64,000 bases of DNA, from assembly GCA_934130375.1 (NCBI GenBank), contig CAKOXW010000001.1, positions 124,001-188,000 on the forward strand, given 5' to 3'. The notes under the pieces were generated by a model. It saw nothing but the letters and a program-made list of their open reading frames with translations, had not been told where the DNA came from and ran no database searches. Positions 57,571 through 64,000 of this stretch are shown here, piece after piece. The position numbers and the translations under genes are program-made. Each line of letters starts with the position of its first letter. Within the stretch, counting starts at the first letter, position 1. The stretch is from an uncultured Bacilli bacterium. GTDB taxonomy: Bacteria; Bacillota_I; Bacilli_A; RF39; UBA660.

Positions 57571-59679
57571 ATGGCATTTGTATATAAAAAAGAAAAAAAT
57601 TCATTAATAGTAGATGACCCAATATACGGAGAAATAATTGTTCCTTATCCTTTTTCTGAAATAGTTTTAACAAAAGAAATGCAAAGATTATCAGGGATAT
57701 CACAAAATGGTTTTTCACAACTTGAATATAAAGAACTTGAGAATAATGATAGATTAAGTCATAGCGTTGGTGCTTTTTACGTAATGTCATTATTTTTGAA
57801 TAGATTAGAAGAAATCTTAAAAAGTTTTAATATTAAACTTAGCAAAGATGATAAAGATATTGCGTTATGTTCTATGTTACTGCATGATATAGGGCACGGA
57901 CCATTTTCTCATACATTAGAATTGGTAACTAATTACTCACATGAAAAACGTACTACAGACATTTTGCTTGGAGATACAGAGGTTAATAAAGCAATAACAA
58001 AGTTCTTTGGAGAGAAAAAAGTTAAAAAGATTGCAAGTTTTATAGCAGAGATTAATGATAGTCAAGAATTAGGTACGGATAGTTTTACAAAATTGCTTAA
58101 TAATTTAGTTTCTTATCAATTAGATGCGGATAGAATTGATTATTTAATTCGTGATGCATATTATGTTGGTATTTCTTCTGCAATAGATTTAAAGAAAATA
58201 ATTTCAAGTATGGGTGTTGTTGTAAATAATAATCAAGAATATGAATTACTAATTGATAGAAAGGGTCTTGCAAGTGTAGAAAATGTTTTATTGCAAAGAT
58301 ACCAAATGTATAGAGATGTGTATTTAAGCCCAATTTCAGTTTTAGGAGATTATATATTTAAAAAGATTATTGAACGATATAGAGATAATACAAAGTTGCA
58401 TACTTTACCTGTTTCAAAAAGTTTAAAAACATTAGTTAGTGATACAATGGTAAGTAATTTAAATGATTTTTTAGAGATGAAAGATGAAGATTTTAATATT
58501 TCTTTTAAAATGCTATCTAAATCAAATTTAGATACTGTTATGTCTTACTTATGTGATTTTGATAATATAAAAGACTATATTTTAATTAAGAATGATGTTT
58601 CTGAAGAAAAAATCAAAACAAAATTAAAAGAAATATTTGGTGATATTGATTTAAGTGATACATTATCAATAATAAGTATTGATACTAAAACAAAATTATA
58701 TAAAAAGGAACAAAAATTAAATGTTCAAAATGGAAATAGAATTATGGATTTAACTGAATGCACAAATTTAATAAGGCCACAAGAAGAATTAGAAAATACA
58801 TATATTTTCTTTAACCCTGAATTACTTAGATTAGAACTTGGTTTAAGTGATAAAGAATTTAAAAAATATGAAAGCGAGGTAATAAAAATGATTGAAGAAT
58901 TAAATAAAAAACCTGAAGAATTTGAATTAAAATATATAATTGATGAAAAAGATACTGAAGACTTAGATAAAGAAACTTTGATTAATAAGATTATTTCTGT
59001 TTTTAAGACTAATGGTTTTAAAATAGTTTCAGTAACAGAAAAACAAAATAATGATGAATATTATGATACTAGAGATTTAAAATTATATAAAAATGGTGGG
59101 TCACTTAGAATAAGAAAGGTTGAACAAAAAGGAAAAGAGAAAATAAAAGCCACTTGCAAAATGCCACTTGGAAAAGGTGAAGTTTATTCATCAAGAAGTG
59201 AAATTGAAGAAACATTAGAAGATGATAGTTTTGATGAATTTATGCAAAAGATGATTAGTTCTAAAGTGAATGTTAACTTTGATGACATATTAAGATTTCC
59301 TATATTAAATTCTCGTACAAAAAGAAAAGATATAGTATTAGATAAAAACGGAGTTCAAGTATGTTTATCATTTGATACTACCAAGTATACTAACCATCTT
59401 TTAAATGATGCTACAACAACTGATAAAATGATTGAGATTGAAGCAATTGGAGAACTTAACAATAGAATTATTCTTAATGAAATACATGAATTTATCGCAT
59501 CTTCTTTTAGTAGTTTAGAAGTAAATAAACAAAGTAAATACGAAAGAGGTATTAATCGTACTTTACAACTATACAATAATTTAGAAGAAAACCAATCTAT
59601 GGAAGAGTATTTTTCAATACCAACTTATGCATCTCTATCTAATGCTGATGCTTTAGTTAAAAAACTAAAACATGTTTAG
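57571..59679 (+). CDS. HD-domain phosphohydrolase fused to a CYTH domain
   Basis: 702 residues. Residues 1-440: a dGTPase/SAMHD1-like HD domain (COG1078 type) with DRLSHSVGAF (H), LLHDIGHGPFSH (HD, about residue 105) and YQLDADRIDYLIRDAYYVGI (D). Residues about 448-690: a CYTH triphosphate-tunnel domain, starting FELKYIID, then YYDTRDLKLYKNGGSLRIRK, KATCKMPLG and IEIEAIGEL with alternating Glu/Lys/Arg. HD proteins hydrolyse dNTPs; CYTH enzymes act on triphosphates or cAMP. ATG 57571 behind CGGAGG. Single gene with its own terminator. Confidence 0.8.
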   Translation: MAFVYKKEKNSLIVDDPIYGEIIVPYPFSEIVLTKEMQRLSGISQNGFSQLEYKELENNDRLSHSVGAFYVMSLFLNRLEEILKSFNIKLSKDDKDIALCSMLLHDIGHGPFSHTLELVTNYSHEKRTTDILLGDTEVNKAITKFFGEKKVKKIASFIAEINDSQELGTDSFTKLLNNLVSYQLDADRIDYLIRDAYYVGISSAIDLKKIISSMGVVVNNNQEYELLIDRKGLASVENVLLQRYQMYRDVYLSPISVLGDYIFKKIIERYRDNTKLHTLPVSKSLKTLVSDTMVSNLNDFLEMKDEDFNISFKMLSKSNLDTVMSYLCDFDNIKDYILIKNDVSEEKIKTKLKEIFGDIDLSDTLSIISIDTKTKLYKKEQKLNVQNGNRIMDLTECTNLIRPQEELENTYIFFNPELLRLELGLSDKEFKKYESEVIKMIEELNKKPEEFELKYIIDEKDTEDLDKETLINKIISVFKTNGFKIVSVTEKQNNDEYYDTRDLKLYKNGGSLRIRKVEQKGKEKIKATCKMPLGKGEVYSSRSEIEETLEDDSFDEFMQKMISSKVNVNFDDILRFPILNSRTKRKDIVLDKNGVQVCLSFDTTKYTNHLLNDATTTDKMIEIEAIGELNNRIILNEIHEFIASSFSSLEVNKQSKYERGINRTLQLYNNLEENQSMEEYFSIPTYASLSNADALVKKLKHV

Positions 59680-59708
59680 TGTTATTTAACCTAAGCCATA
59701 AATAAAAA

Positions 59709-59735
59709 TAACTCGAGTACAATATTCGAGTTTTA
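59709..59735 (+). terminator. Terminator of the HD-CYTH gene
   Basis: ACTCGA / TCGAGT hairpin then TTTAATTTT. Confidence 0.7.
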
Positions 59736-59795
59736 ATTTTAAGCATTGCAATAGCAAATTTAAAGAAATTATTATATAATTAATATGGTGGTTGT

Positions 59796-60437
59796 ATGAA
59801 TATATTGCTTGTTGAAGATAATCTAGGTATACAAAAAGGACTTAGTTATTCACTTACTAAAAATAACTACAATGTAATAGTTAAATCTAGTATAAAAGAT
59901 ACTAAAACATATCTTGAAGATAATAAACCAAATCTAATTATATTAGATATCGCGTTACCAGATGGTAGTGGTCTAGATTTATATAAAGATTATATTAAAT
60001 CCTTAAATATAAATACCATTTTCTTAACTGCAGATGATAATATAGACAATATTGTTTTCGCGCTTGATACCGGGGCATGTGACTATATTACTAAGCCTTT
60101 TGAAGTTAGAGTACTTATTGCTAAAATAAATAGAATTTTATCTAATAAAAGTCTTGTTATAAACGATATAGTATTTGATATTAATAAAATGGAAGTATTT
60201 AAGAATGACAAGGTAGTAAGTTTAACTAGTTTAGAGAAAAAAATACTTTTCTTATTAGTGTCTAATAAAAATAAAGTAGTTACAAGAGAGAACTTGATAA
60301 ATTATATATGGGAACTTACTGGTAACGATGTATACGATAATACGATTACAGTTTATTTAAAAAGAATTAGAGAAAAACTTGATACTGATATAATAAAAAC
60401 AATAAAAGGTATAGGATATAGAATAGATGAAGAGTAG
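59796..60437 (+). CDS. OmpR-family response regulator
   Basis: 213 residues. Receiver: VEDN, phospho-acceptor Asp in LIILDIALPDGSGLDLY, Thr in NTIFLTADD and Lys in YITKPFEVRVL. Winged helix from about residue 125 (VVSLTSLEKKILFLLVSN, then IRVLIKTIKGIGYRI-like end). Overlaps the kinase gene by 11 bases. Targets unknown; the next gene downstream is a poly-G-controlled prepilin-like gene. Confidence 0.9.
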   Translation: MNILLVEDNLGIQKGLSYSLTKNNYNVIVKSSIKDTKTYLEDNKPNLIILDIALPDGSGLDLYKDYIKSLNINTIFLTADDNIDNIVFALDTGACDYITKPFEVRVLIAKINRILSNKSLVINDIVFDINKMEVFKNDKVVSLTSLEKKILFLLVSNKNKVVTRENLINYIWELTGNDVYDNTITVYLKRIREKLDTDIIKTIKGIGYRIDEE

Positions 60438-61608
60438 TAATATAAAGTACATAATTTTATTCTCCATAGTATTATTTATTACAGCCTTAATAAATGTGTG
60501 CGAGTATAATACTTATAGAATTAACTATAATAACAAAATTTCAAGTATAATTGAATTAGTAGTAAGTAAGTATCAAGATATTAGTAAAGAAGAGATATAT
60601 AATATTATTAATAATAAAAGTGATAAGTCTAATGTATTAAAAGAATATGGAATATATGATGATATAGATAACTTAGTAATTGAGAATGAGAATAAATATA
60701 CATTTTATTTAGTAGTTAATTTAATGTTAGTTGTTATATTATTTATAATATTCTATATAATTATATTTAAAGATAAGTATTTATTTAATAAAAATATTAA
60801 TAAATTAACTAAATACTTTAGTGAGATAAATAATGGTAATTATGATATAGATATTAATGATAATAAAGAGAATAATTTATCTATATTAAAAAATGAGATA
60901 TATAAAACAACTATAATGCTTAAAGAACAAGCAAGTAATTCTAAGAAGGATAAGGAAGAATTAAAAGTAATGTTAGAAGATATATCACATCAATTAAAGA
61001 CCCCTCTAACAGCAATTAATATTTATATAGATAACCTACTTGATAATGATATAGATTATAAAACTAGAAATGAATTTCTAAAAGAAATAAAGAAAGATAT
61101 AAATAATATGAATTTCTTAATATTAAATTTACTTAAACTATCAAAGTTTGATACTAATACTATAAAGTACGAGATTAAGAAGTACAAGGTAGATAGTATT
61201 ATTAGTAAAGTAATTAATAATTTAAGTTATTTAAGTGATTTAAAGAATATAAATATAAATGTTATTGGTGATAAGAATATAGTATTAAATTGTGATTATA
61301 GATGGGAAGTAGAAGCTATTAGTAATATAGTCAAGAATGCTTTAGAACATTGTTATTCTAAAGTAGAAATTAGTTATAAAGAATATAAATCATATGTAGA
61401 GATAAGAATTATTAATGATGGAGATACTATCAATAAGAAAGATATTAAGCATATATTTGATAGATTTTATAAAATATCTAATGATAAAGATAGTATTGGT
61501 ATAGGTTTAGCGTTATCTAAAAGTATTATAGAAAAAGATAATGGTAAAATTAATGTTATAAGTGATAATAATAGTACAATATTTGAAATAAAGTATTATA
61601 AATATTAG
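60427..61608 (+). CDS. Membrane histidine kinase (VanS/PhoR-like)
   Basis: 393 residues. Two membrane helices (about 7-24 and 98-117) enclose a small external sensor of about 70 residues. A HAMP-like segment, then HisKA with EDISHQLKTPLTAINIYIDN (His), and HATPase with NIVKNALEHC (N box) and DSIGIGLALSKSII (G2). Partner of the response regulator upstream. Confidence 0.9.
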   Translation: MKSSNIKYIILFSIVLFITALINVCEYNTYRINYNNKISSIIELVVSKYQDISKEEIYNIINNKSDKSNVLKEYGIYDDIDNLVIENENKYTFYLVVNLMLVVILFIIFYIIIFKDKYLFNKNINKLTKYFSEINNGNYDIDINDNKENNLSILKNEIYKTTIMLKEQASNSKKDKEELKVMLEDISHQLKTPLTAINIYIDNLLDNDIDYKTRNEFLKEIKKDINNMNFLILNLLKLSKFDTNTIKYEIKKYKVDSIISKVINNLSYLSDLKNININVIGDKNIVLNCDYRWEVEAISNIVKNALEHCYSKVEISYKEYKSYVEIRIINDGDTINKKDIKHIFDRFYKISNDKDSIGIGLALSKSIIEKDNGKINVISDNNSTIFEIKYYKY

Positions 61609-61615
61609 TTTTATA

Positions 61616-61632
61616 TGTATTCTTGGGCTTTA
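61616..61632 (+). repeat. Dispersed post-terminator motif, copy 5
   Basis: TGTATTCTTGGGCTT, identical over 15 bases to the copy at 28863, 8 bases after the kinase stop. Confidence 0.5.
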
Positions 61633-61652
61633 TTAGTTTATATTACATTTAT

Positions 61653-61680
61653 AAAAGAATTACAAAAAAGTAATTCTTTT
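61653..61680 (+). terminator. Terminator of the two-component operon
   Basis: AAAAGAATTAC / GTAATTCTTTT, nearly identical to the terminator at 8288-8316, also upstream of a prepilin gene. Confidence 0.75.
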
Positions 61681-61703
61681 AAACTTATATATTAAAGATT
61701 ATA

Positions 61704-61890
61704 TAGTTTTATATTATTTTGAATACAAGTAACATCCAGTTAAAAATAGCTAAAAAGTAGTTATTTGATATAAAATGTTAAAAACTTTGTAAATTTTCGT
61801 CAAAAATAGGCCTGAAAAACGCCTCCGCCCATTGCCAAATGGGGGGGGGTGTTATGCTATAATAATTACATAAAATAGAGGAGGAAATTT
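61704..61890 (+). repeat. Duplicated prepilin upstream module, copy B
   Basis: Closely matches 43847-44032 to the start codon. Both copies contain the TTTTCGTCAAAAATAG block and the poly-G promoter. Confidence 0.8.
61832..61863 (+). promoter_or_regulatory. Poly-G spacer promoter, copy B
   Basis: TTGCCA (61832-61837), 20-base spacer with nine G (61841-61849), TATAAT (61858-61863). Confidence 0.65.
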
Positions 61891-62964
61891 ATGAAGAAAA
61901 AGAAGGGTTTTACTTTAGTGGAATTATTAGCAGTAATAGTTATTTTGGCAGTTATACTAATTATTGCAATGCCAAAAATAAGTGATGTAATTAAGAATTC
62001 TAAAGAAGCATCATTAGAAACAACTGCAAAGTTAATAGCAAGTCAAGCAGAGAAGAAATATACTGAAAATCAAGTATTAGATGGTAGTAGTACAATAAAA
62101 TGTAGTGATGTTGCTAAGATAAATGATGCTGACTATGAAAGTTGTAATATTACTTTTGATGATAAGGGTAATGCAAAAGTATCAATAGTAGGTAAGGGTA
62201 AGTTTGAAGGTATGGCTGTATGCAATGCTAATAAGAATAGTGCATCTATATCTAGTGATTGTTCAACAAATGCATCTTATTTTACATATGAGGACACTAC
62301 TATAGTAACTAACGTTATTGTTGAAGATGCGAATAAGTGCAAGAGTTATATTCAAACAAAGCATTTAACTGAAGAACAAGCAACAACGTTGTGTACTGAA
62401 GGTTCAATAACAATTGGTGAATCTACTGGTTCGTTAAAAGATTTAGTTGTAGTTGGTGCGATACCATCAAGTGATTATGAGACAGTAGGATTAAGAATAG
62501 AAACAAAAGATGGTATATCAATAACTGGTTATAATATAGAAGGAGGAACTGATGTAGTAATACCATCACAAATAGATGGCAAGACAGTTGTTGCTATTGG
62601 AGATAATACAAGTGATGGTCTAGGAATAACTTCAGTGGTAATACCAAATTCAGTGACAAGCATAGGTATGAATGCATTTAGATGGAACAAATTAACAAAT
62701 GTAACAATTCCATCAAGTGTTAAAACAATAGGTCATAGTGCATTTAGAGGGAACAAATTAACAAATGTAACAATTCCTAGTAGTGTTATTTCAATAGATT
62801 ACTATGCTTTTAATAGTAATCCAAATATTGTAATTACCAATAATTCGAGTATTGAAAATACACAAGATGTTTGGGATAAAATTTTAGGAATAGACGGGTC
62901 ATGTTCTCCGAAAGTAACTATAACAAATAATATTATTGAAATAGGTGTGGGACCTAATTGCTAA
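61891..62964 (+). CDS. Prepilin-like surface protein with BspA-type leucine-rich repeats (paralogue)
   Basis: 357 residues. Class III signal MKKKKG/FTLVELLAVIVIL and shared linker nearly identical to 44033. A unique insertion (about residues 110-200, with NASYFTYEDTTIVTNVIVED and several cysteines) precedes SITGYNIEGGTDVVIPSQID and LRR_5 repeats (ITSVVIPNSVTSIGMNAF, NKLTNVTIPSSVKTIGHSAF, NKLTNVTIPSSVISIDYYAF). The last two repeats are almost identical in DNA. Ends in a cysteine-containing cap. Probably an adhesin displayed on a pilus-like fibre. Poly-G promoter upstream. Confidence 0.85.
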   Translation: MKKKKGFTLVELLAVIVILAVILIIAMPKISDVIKNSKEASLETTAKLIASQAEKKYTENQVLDGSSTIKCSDVAKINDADYESCNITFDDKGNAKVSIVGKGKFEGMAVCNANKNSASISSDCSTNASYFTYEDTTIVTNVIVEDANKCKSYIQTKHLTEEQATTLCTEGSITIGESTGSLKDLVVVGAIPSSDYETVGLRIETKDGISITGYNIEGGTDVVIPSQIDGKTVVAIGDNTSDGLGITSVVIPNSVTSIGMNAFRWNKLTNVTIPSSVKTIGHSAFRGNKLTNVTIPSSVISIDYYAFNSNPNIVITNNSSIENTQDVWDKILGIDGSCSPKVTITNNIIEIGVGPNC

Positions 62965-62989
62965 AGTGAGTAATAAATCTCACTTTTTA
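62963..62989 (+). terminator. Terminator of the prepilin gene
   Basis: AAAGTGAG / CTCACTTT hairpin then TTAAA. Confidence 0.7.
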
Positions 62990-63037
62990 AATTGATATTA
63001 ATAATTTAAAATGGTATAATATTGTTGGGTGGTAAAG

Positions 63038-63802
63038 ATGAAAGATATAAATGTATTAGTAAATGGTGGTATTAATGTAAATGGTTCTTTGGAATTGTTT
63101 TCTAATATTGAAACTTATGAGGAAAATCTTAATAATTTTTTAAATAGTATTAAGGAAAGAATTATTAGTTTAAATGAGTATAAAGAGAAAAATGATATGC
63201 ATAATTATAATATTTTAGTGGATGCATTAAAGTTTGAAACTAAGTTACTTGGTTTTAATTCTTTATCTGAAATATGTAATAAGCAAACTGTTGCTAGTAA
63301 GAATAATTATGTTACTTTTGTTACTGATAATTTTAATGAATTAGTTACTGAATTAAATAGGGTAATTATGCTTTGTTTAAGTTATTTTGGTATTAGTGAT
63401 ACAAGTGATTATATTGTTTCTTTCGGTTCTGTTAAGAGTGATGATGCAATATTAGTAGTTGATGATTCTGATTTAATTAGAAATTTTATTAGACACATGC
63501 TTGATAGTTCTTATGAAATTAAGGTTGCTAAGGATGGTGTTGAAGCATTATATATTTTGTCTAATCAAAAAATATCTGGTATGTTCTTGGACCTTGAAAT
63601 GCCTAATGTTAATGGATTTGAAGTTTTAAATTATATGGATAAAAATAATATGTTTGAAAATATTCCGGTTACTGTAATAACTGGTGTAGATGGTAAAGCG
63701 GAATTAGATAGGTTATCTATGTACCCAATTACTGATGTGTTGTTAAAACCTTTTAATGAAAAATCATTAAAGGATGCGATTGATAAGATGTTAAAAAAAT
63801 AG
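63038..63802 (+). CDS. HPt-like domain fused to a response-regulator receiver
   Basis: 254 residues from ATG 63038 (behind GGGTGG). Residues about 25-115 form a four-helix HPt-like domain: ILVDALKFETKLLGFNSLSE, where the usual phospho-His of the HxLK motif is Asp (VDALK). Residues about 135-254 are a complete CheY-like receiver: LVVDDSDLIRNF, MFLDLEMPNVNGFE (phospho-Asp), VTVITG and LLKPF (Lys). No output domain. It could act as a phosphate sink or adapter for one of the kinases in the window. Bidirectional terminator follows. Confidence 0.8.
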   Translation: MKDINVLVNGGINVNGSLELFSNIETYEENLNNFLNSIKERIISLNEYKEKNDMHNYNILVDALKFETKLLGFNSLSEICNKQTVASKNNYVTFVTDNFNELVTELNRVIMLCLSYFGISDTSDYIVSFGSVKSDDAILVVDDSDLIRNFIRHMLDSSYEIKVAKDGVEALYILSNQKISGMFLDLEMPNVNGFEVLNYMDKNNMFENIPVTVITGVDGKAELDRLSMYPITDVLLKPFNEKSLKDAIDKMLKK

Positions 63803-63830
63803 CAAGTTAAAGTTTACTTGCTATTTTTTC
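63793..63830. terminator. Bidirectional terminator
   Basis: AAAAAATAGCAAGT / ACTTGCTATTTTTT, 14-bp arms, between convergent genes. Confidence 0.9.
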
Positions 63831-64000
63831 ATAGTTTTTAAAATTAGTTTTTGATATATCTTTTAGCTTATCTATTCCGTACATTTTTACTATTTTTACT
63901 CCAACCTCATCAACAAGGTTTGATGAACCAAGTGGAAGAGTAGTGTTTAATTCTTTGTTTAATTTTTTCATTTCATTTAAAAATATGTATCTACTTATTA
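63807..64000 (-). CDS. C-terminal end of an unidentified protein (continues beyond window)
   Basis: The minus strand is open for 64 codons from the window end to TAA at 63807. The visible tail reads ISRYIFLNEMKKLNKELNTT, then LPLGSSNLVDEVGVKIVKMYG and ends YEKIASKL. It looks helical and well formed. No family recognised from this piece. Confidence 0.6.
   Translation of the reverse strand, partial: ISRYIFLNEMKKLNKELNTTLPLGSSNLVDEVGVKIVKMYGIDKLKDISKTNFKNYEKIASKL

Noticed and set aside
1..64000. CRISPR arrays, insertion sequences or prophage
   Set aside because: No regularly spaced direct repeats, transposase, integrase or phage structural genes were seen. The only array-like structures are coding repeats and the DUF1016 fragments.
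1..64000. Mycoplasma genetic code (TGA as Trp)
   Set aside because: Tryptophans are encoded by TGG, and TGA ends genes in ATGA overlaps such as 7308-7311 and 17245-17248.

Overview
The window looks like part of a chromosome of a low-GC member of the Bacilli, probably an uncultured gut lineage near the RF39/RFN20/Erysipelotrichia group. By eye the GC is roughly one quarter. Gene order (rimP-nusA-ylxR-infB-rbfA, infC-rpmI-rplT) and protein types are Firmicutes-like. TGA is used as a stop and TGG for Trp, so this is the standard bacterial code and not the Mycoplasma code. Spore-coat-like proteins (CotY/Z-like and CotF-like) and a SigF/SigG-like sigma factor suggest an endospore-forming ancestry. 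Taxonomy is inference; no rRNA lies in the window.

Layout. 1-3.3 kb: an accessory run of small unrecognised proteins, several membrane-anchored, one with a duplicated immunity-like domain. 3.4-8.3 kb: a SEDS-family cell-wall polymerase, a CotY/Z-like coat protein, then a three-gene operon of a cysteine-less EIIB-like membrane protein, a PLP aminotransferase-fold enzyme and an ATP-grasp ligase. 8.4-13.4 kb: a prepilin-like surface protein with DUF285 repeats, a membrane histidine kinase, and minus-strand genes for a surface protein, a metallophosphoesterase and a CPBP protease. 13.5-17.6 kb: the rimP (truncated)-nusA-ylxR-infB-rbfA operon. 17.6-22.1 kb: VanY-type carboxypeptidase, GNAT and M20 peptidase (behind an attenuator-like leader), DacA and CsaA. 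22.2-26.8 kb: a BceRS-BceAB-like peptide-sensing and detoxification module. 26.9-30.7 kb: membrane proteins, a SigF/G-like sigma factor with an apparent AUU start, a compact type I toxin-antitoxin locus, and a second prepilin-like protein. 30.8-37.2 kb: a pseudouridine synthase, an ApbE / NusG-II / Gx-transporter flavin cluster, parE and a thioredoxin-like protein. 37.3-38.8 kb: the L20-leader-controlled infC-rpmI-rplT operon (AUA start for infC; rplT with a long basic tail). 38.9-40.1 kb: a DUF1016/YhcG-type nuclease followed by three decayed fragments of its own middle, each led by a different palindrome. 40.1-49.5 kb: def, mutS, nusB, a prepilin-like protein, ppa, dut, SPFH, mntP, the CotF-like pair, queH, rpmB. 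49.5-55 kb: dnaE, an M23 peptidase, a lipoprotein, tRNA-Met. 55-64 kb: LysR/PHP divergent pair, an HD-CYTH fusion, a two-component system, a second poly-G-controlled prepilin-like gene, an HPt-like/receiver protein, and the end of an unidentified minus-strand gene.

Main themes. First, at least four surface proteins share an almost identical class III/IV prepilin N-terminus joined to different C-terminal adhesion-type modules. Two of these are driven by duplicated upstream regions with a nine-G tract between the -35 and -10 boxes, the arrangement expected of phase-variable promoters. Second, a small hydrophobic peptide gene and a convergent antisense RNA form a type I toxin-antitoxin locus whose antitoxin promoter is back-to-back with a prepilin promoter. 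Third, the DUF1016 gene and its palindrome-led remnants look like an undescribed variable element. All functional calls rest on reading the sequence; no database search was run.
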